This document shows positions 62,790 through 64,000 of a stretch of DNA of 64,000 bases, piece after piece. The DNA comes from Bacillota bacterium (lineage in GTDB: Bacteria > Bacillota > Clostridia > Christensenellales > UBA1242). Each line of letters starts with the position of its first letter. Position 1 is the first letter of the stretch. A program made the position numbers and the translations under genes. The notes under the pieces are model-generated. The model was not told where the DNA came from. It was given only the letters and a program-made list of their open reading frames with translations, and searched no databases. The stretch lies in contig WRCD01000004.1 in NCBI GenBank assembly GCA_009784185.1, forward strand, positions 62,001 to 126,000, written 5' to 3'.

Positions 62790-64000
62790 TTACACTTCAA
62801 AATACCTATCCAGCTCCCACTCTGTCACTACCCGTTCAGCCTCATCTGCCTCTGCCCGCTTCAGTCCTATATAAGCGTCAGGCAAATACGGCTGCAATAG
62901 TTCTTCCAGTCCGGAACCAACAAAACAATCTATTGCCTGGCCAAGCGTGGCCGGCAAACCGGGCGGAAAGTTGTAGGCATTTCCCACAAATTCTTTTTGT
63001 ATAGGCACGCTTCCTCTAATTCCGTCTGTTCCTGCCGCCGTCAGTGCCATTGCCGCCAGATACGGATTTGCACTTGCGTCCACATTCCGCACTTCAATTC
63101 TGGCAGATTCTCCATATGCCTTTGGCACTCTGATTAATGCACTGCGGTTTGCGGTGCTGTAACAAATATTTCTGGGTGCCTCAAACCCCGAGTTTAACCG
63201 TTTGTACGAATTAACCGTGGGGTTTGTAACAACGCTAAGCGCTTCGGCATGATGCAAAACGCCGCTGATAAACTTTTTGGCCAGCATACTAAGTTTTTTG
63301 TTTTTGCCGGCAAACAGATTTTTGCCCCTGCTTTGAAGCGAGATATTTGTATGCAGCCCATTACCCGCCTGTCCGTTATATGGCTTTGGCATAAATGTGA
63401 TTTTAAAGCCGTGCCTGCCCGCAACAAACTTAGCAATATGCTTGAACAAAAGAATATTATCGCAAGCCGTTACCGCCGGAGAATGTTTAAAATTAACCTC
63501 ATGCTGCCCGTAAGCGTTTTCATGATGACTTGTTGTCGGAATAATTCCGGCTTCTTCCAGGCGATAGCACATTTCCCGCTTGCAGGCACTAACTACGCTT
63601 TCATTGCTTGAGTCATATCCCCCGCAATCAGCAAAACTGCCGGCAGCTTTCAGCAAAAAAAACTCGGGCTCAAACCCAATATTTACCGTGTCAAACCCGT
63701 ATTTTCCCAATTCGGCCAGCATGGCTTTTAACCCTGAACGGCTGTCTTTTATCTGTGTGCCGTTTGCACTTATTACATCACAAAAAAAACAAGCAACCGC
63801 CCCAAACCCGCTGTTAAACAACGGCAGCAGCCTAAACGACCCCAAATCCGGCTTAAGCAGCGTATCGGCCTTTTCTACACTTGAAAAGCCCTTTACGCTT
63901 GAGCCGTCAAACATAATCTTATTTTCAAGCGCAGAGCCCAGATTTGATACTCCAATTTCAATACACTTCAACTCCCCCAAGCAATCACAAAAAAACAGTT
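62790..64000 (-). CDS. glnA: Glutamine synthetase, type I (5' end beyond the window)
   Basis: At least 403 residues; the frame is open to the right edge (LFFCDCLGELKCIEIGVSN), so the start lies outside. Motifs: IMFDGSSVKGF, FEPEFFLLK (metal Glu), AYGQHEVNFKHSPA, GNGLHTNISL, GFEAPRNICYSTANRSALIRVP and RIEVRNVDASANPYLAAMA. It makes glutamine from glutamate and ammonia. RIEVRNVD replaces the usual RIEFRSPD. The short C-terminus suggests a compact GSI variant. Confidence 0.93.
   Translation of the reverse strand, partial: LFFCDCLGELKCIEIGVSNLGSALENKIMFDGSSVKGFSSVEKADTLLKPDLGSFRLLPLFNSGFGAVACFFCDVISANGTQIKDSRSGLKAMLAELGKYGFDTVNIGFEPEFFLLKAAGSFADCGGYDSSNESVVSACKREMCYRLEEAGIIPTTSHHENAYGQHEVNFKHSPAVTACDNILLFKHIAKFVAGRHGFKITFMPKPYNGQAGNGLHTNISLQSRGKNLFAGKNKKLSMLAKKFISGVLHHAEALSVVTNPTVNSYKRLNSGFEAPRNICYSTANRSALIRVPKAYGESARIEVRNVDASANPYLAAMALTAAGTDGIRGSVPIQKEFVGNAYNFPPGLPATLGQAIDCFVGSGLEELLQPYLPDAYIGLKRAEADEAERVVTEWELDRYFEV

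Noticed and set aside
1-64000. CRISPR arrays, restriction systems and rRNA genes
   Set aside because: I looked for regular direct repeats with spacers, methylase/nuclease pairs and rRNA sequence and saw none; the repeats present are irregularly spaced palindromes.

Overview
The window is chromosomal DNA of a Gram-positive, spore-forming bacterium of the Firmicutes, most likely an uncultured member of the Clostridia. The evidence is a 26-codon spoVM between rpe and rpmB, the rpmB/asp23/fakA block, GatCAB, RNase J, ribosomal protein S21, an rsmE-mtaB-rpsU order like that of Bacillus subtilis, many consensus TTGACA/TATAAT promoters, strong AGGAGG ribosome binding sites, and UAA, UAG and UGA all used as stops. 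The taxon is inferred; no rRNA is present.

Layout. 1-3.4 kb: end of an unknown gene, polysaccharide deacetylase, hemolysin III-type membrane protein, two unknown genes. 3.5-14.5 kb: a minus-strand set of podovirus-like virion genes (terminase, small-terminase-like protein, portal, scaffold, two paralogous capsid proteins, connector, tail hub, coiled-coil protein, holin) with no integrase, replication or lysogeny genes. 14.6-18.4 kb: two secreted SH3-like surface proteins, a sigma/ArpU-like regulator and a small basic protein. 18.5-29.4 kb: housekeeping genes fakA, asp23, rpmB, spoVM and a seven-gene operon gatC-gatA-gatB-rpoZ-priA-rsgA-rpe. 29.4-37.7 kb: pcrA, a lipoprotein, an ATP-dependent DNA ligase, rpsU, mtaB, rsmE and a CoaE-like kinase. 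37.7-46.7 kb: small membrane proteins and lipoproteins, a BRO protein, exonuclease III, a RhuM/phosphatase cassette, deformylase, tRNA-Ala, patatin and a DUF559 protein. 46.8-49.8 kb: an operon of unknown proteins that share an identical C-terminal tail ending LPTTGS, then tRNA-Pro. 50-57 kb: membrane proteins, one pseudogene, a large beta-helix surface protein, four tRNAs and an endolysin-like amidase. 57-64 kb: U32 peptidase, O-methyltransferase, RNase J, a membrane protein and the end of glutamine synthetase.

The most striking property is a dense load of short palindromic repeats. Family A (about 45-60 bp, about 20 copies) has two consecutive hairpins whose stems vary in sequence but stay paired. 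Family B is a roughly 113-bp palindrome beginning TGTCATTGCGAG. They lie between genes, at gene ends where they supply stop codons, and in frame inside four conserved genes (pcrA, rsmE, exonuclease III, U32 peptidase). Two further small families (C, D) occur, D between tRNA genes.

Other points: GatA has glycine where its family has the nucleophilic serine; an ATP-dependent ligase stands in the syntenic position of ligA; at least seven genes appear leaderless, with the -10 box 5-6 nt before the start codon; and a RhuM-phosphatase cassette is bounded by a perfect 27-bp direct repeat that duplicates the start of exonuclease III.
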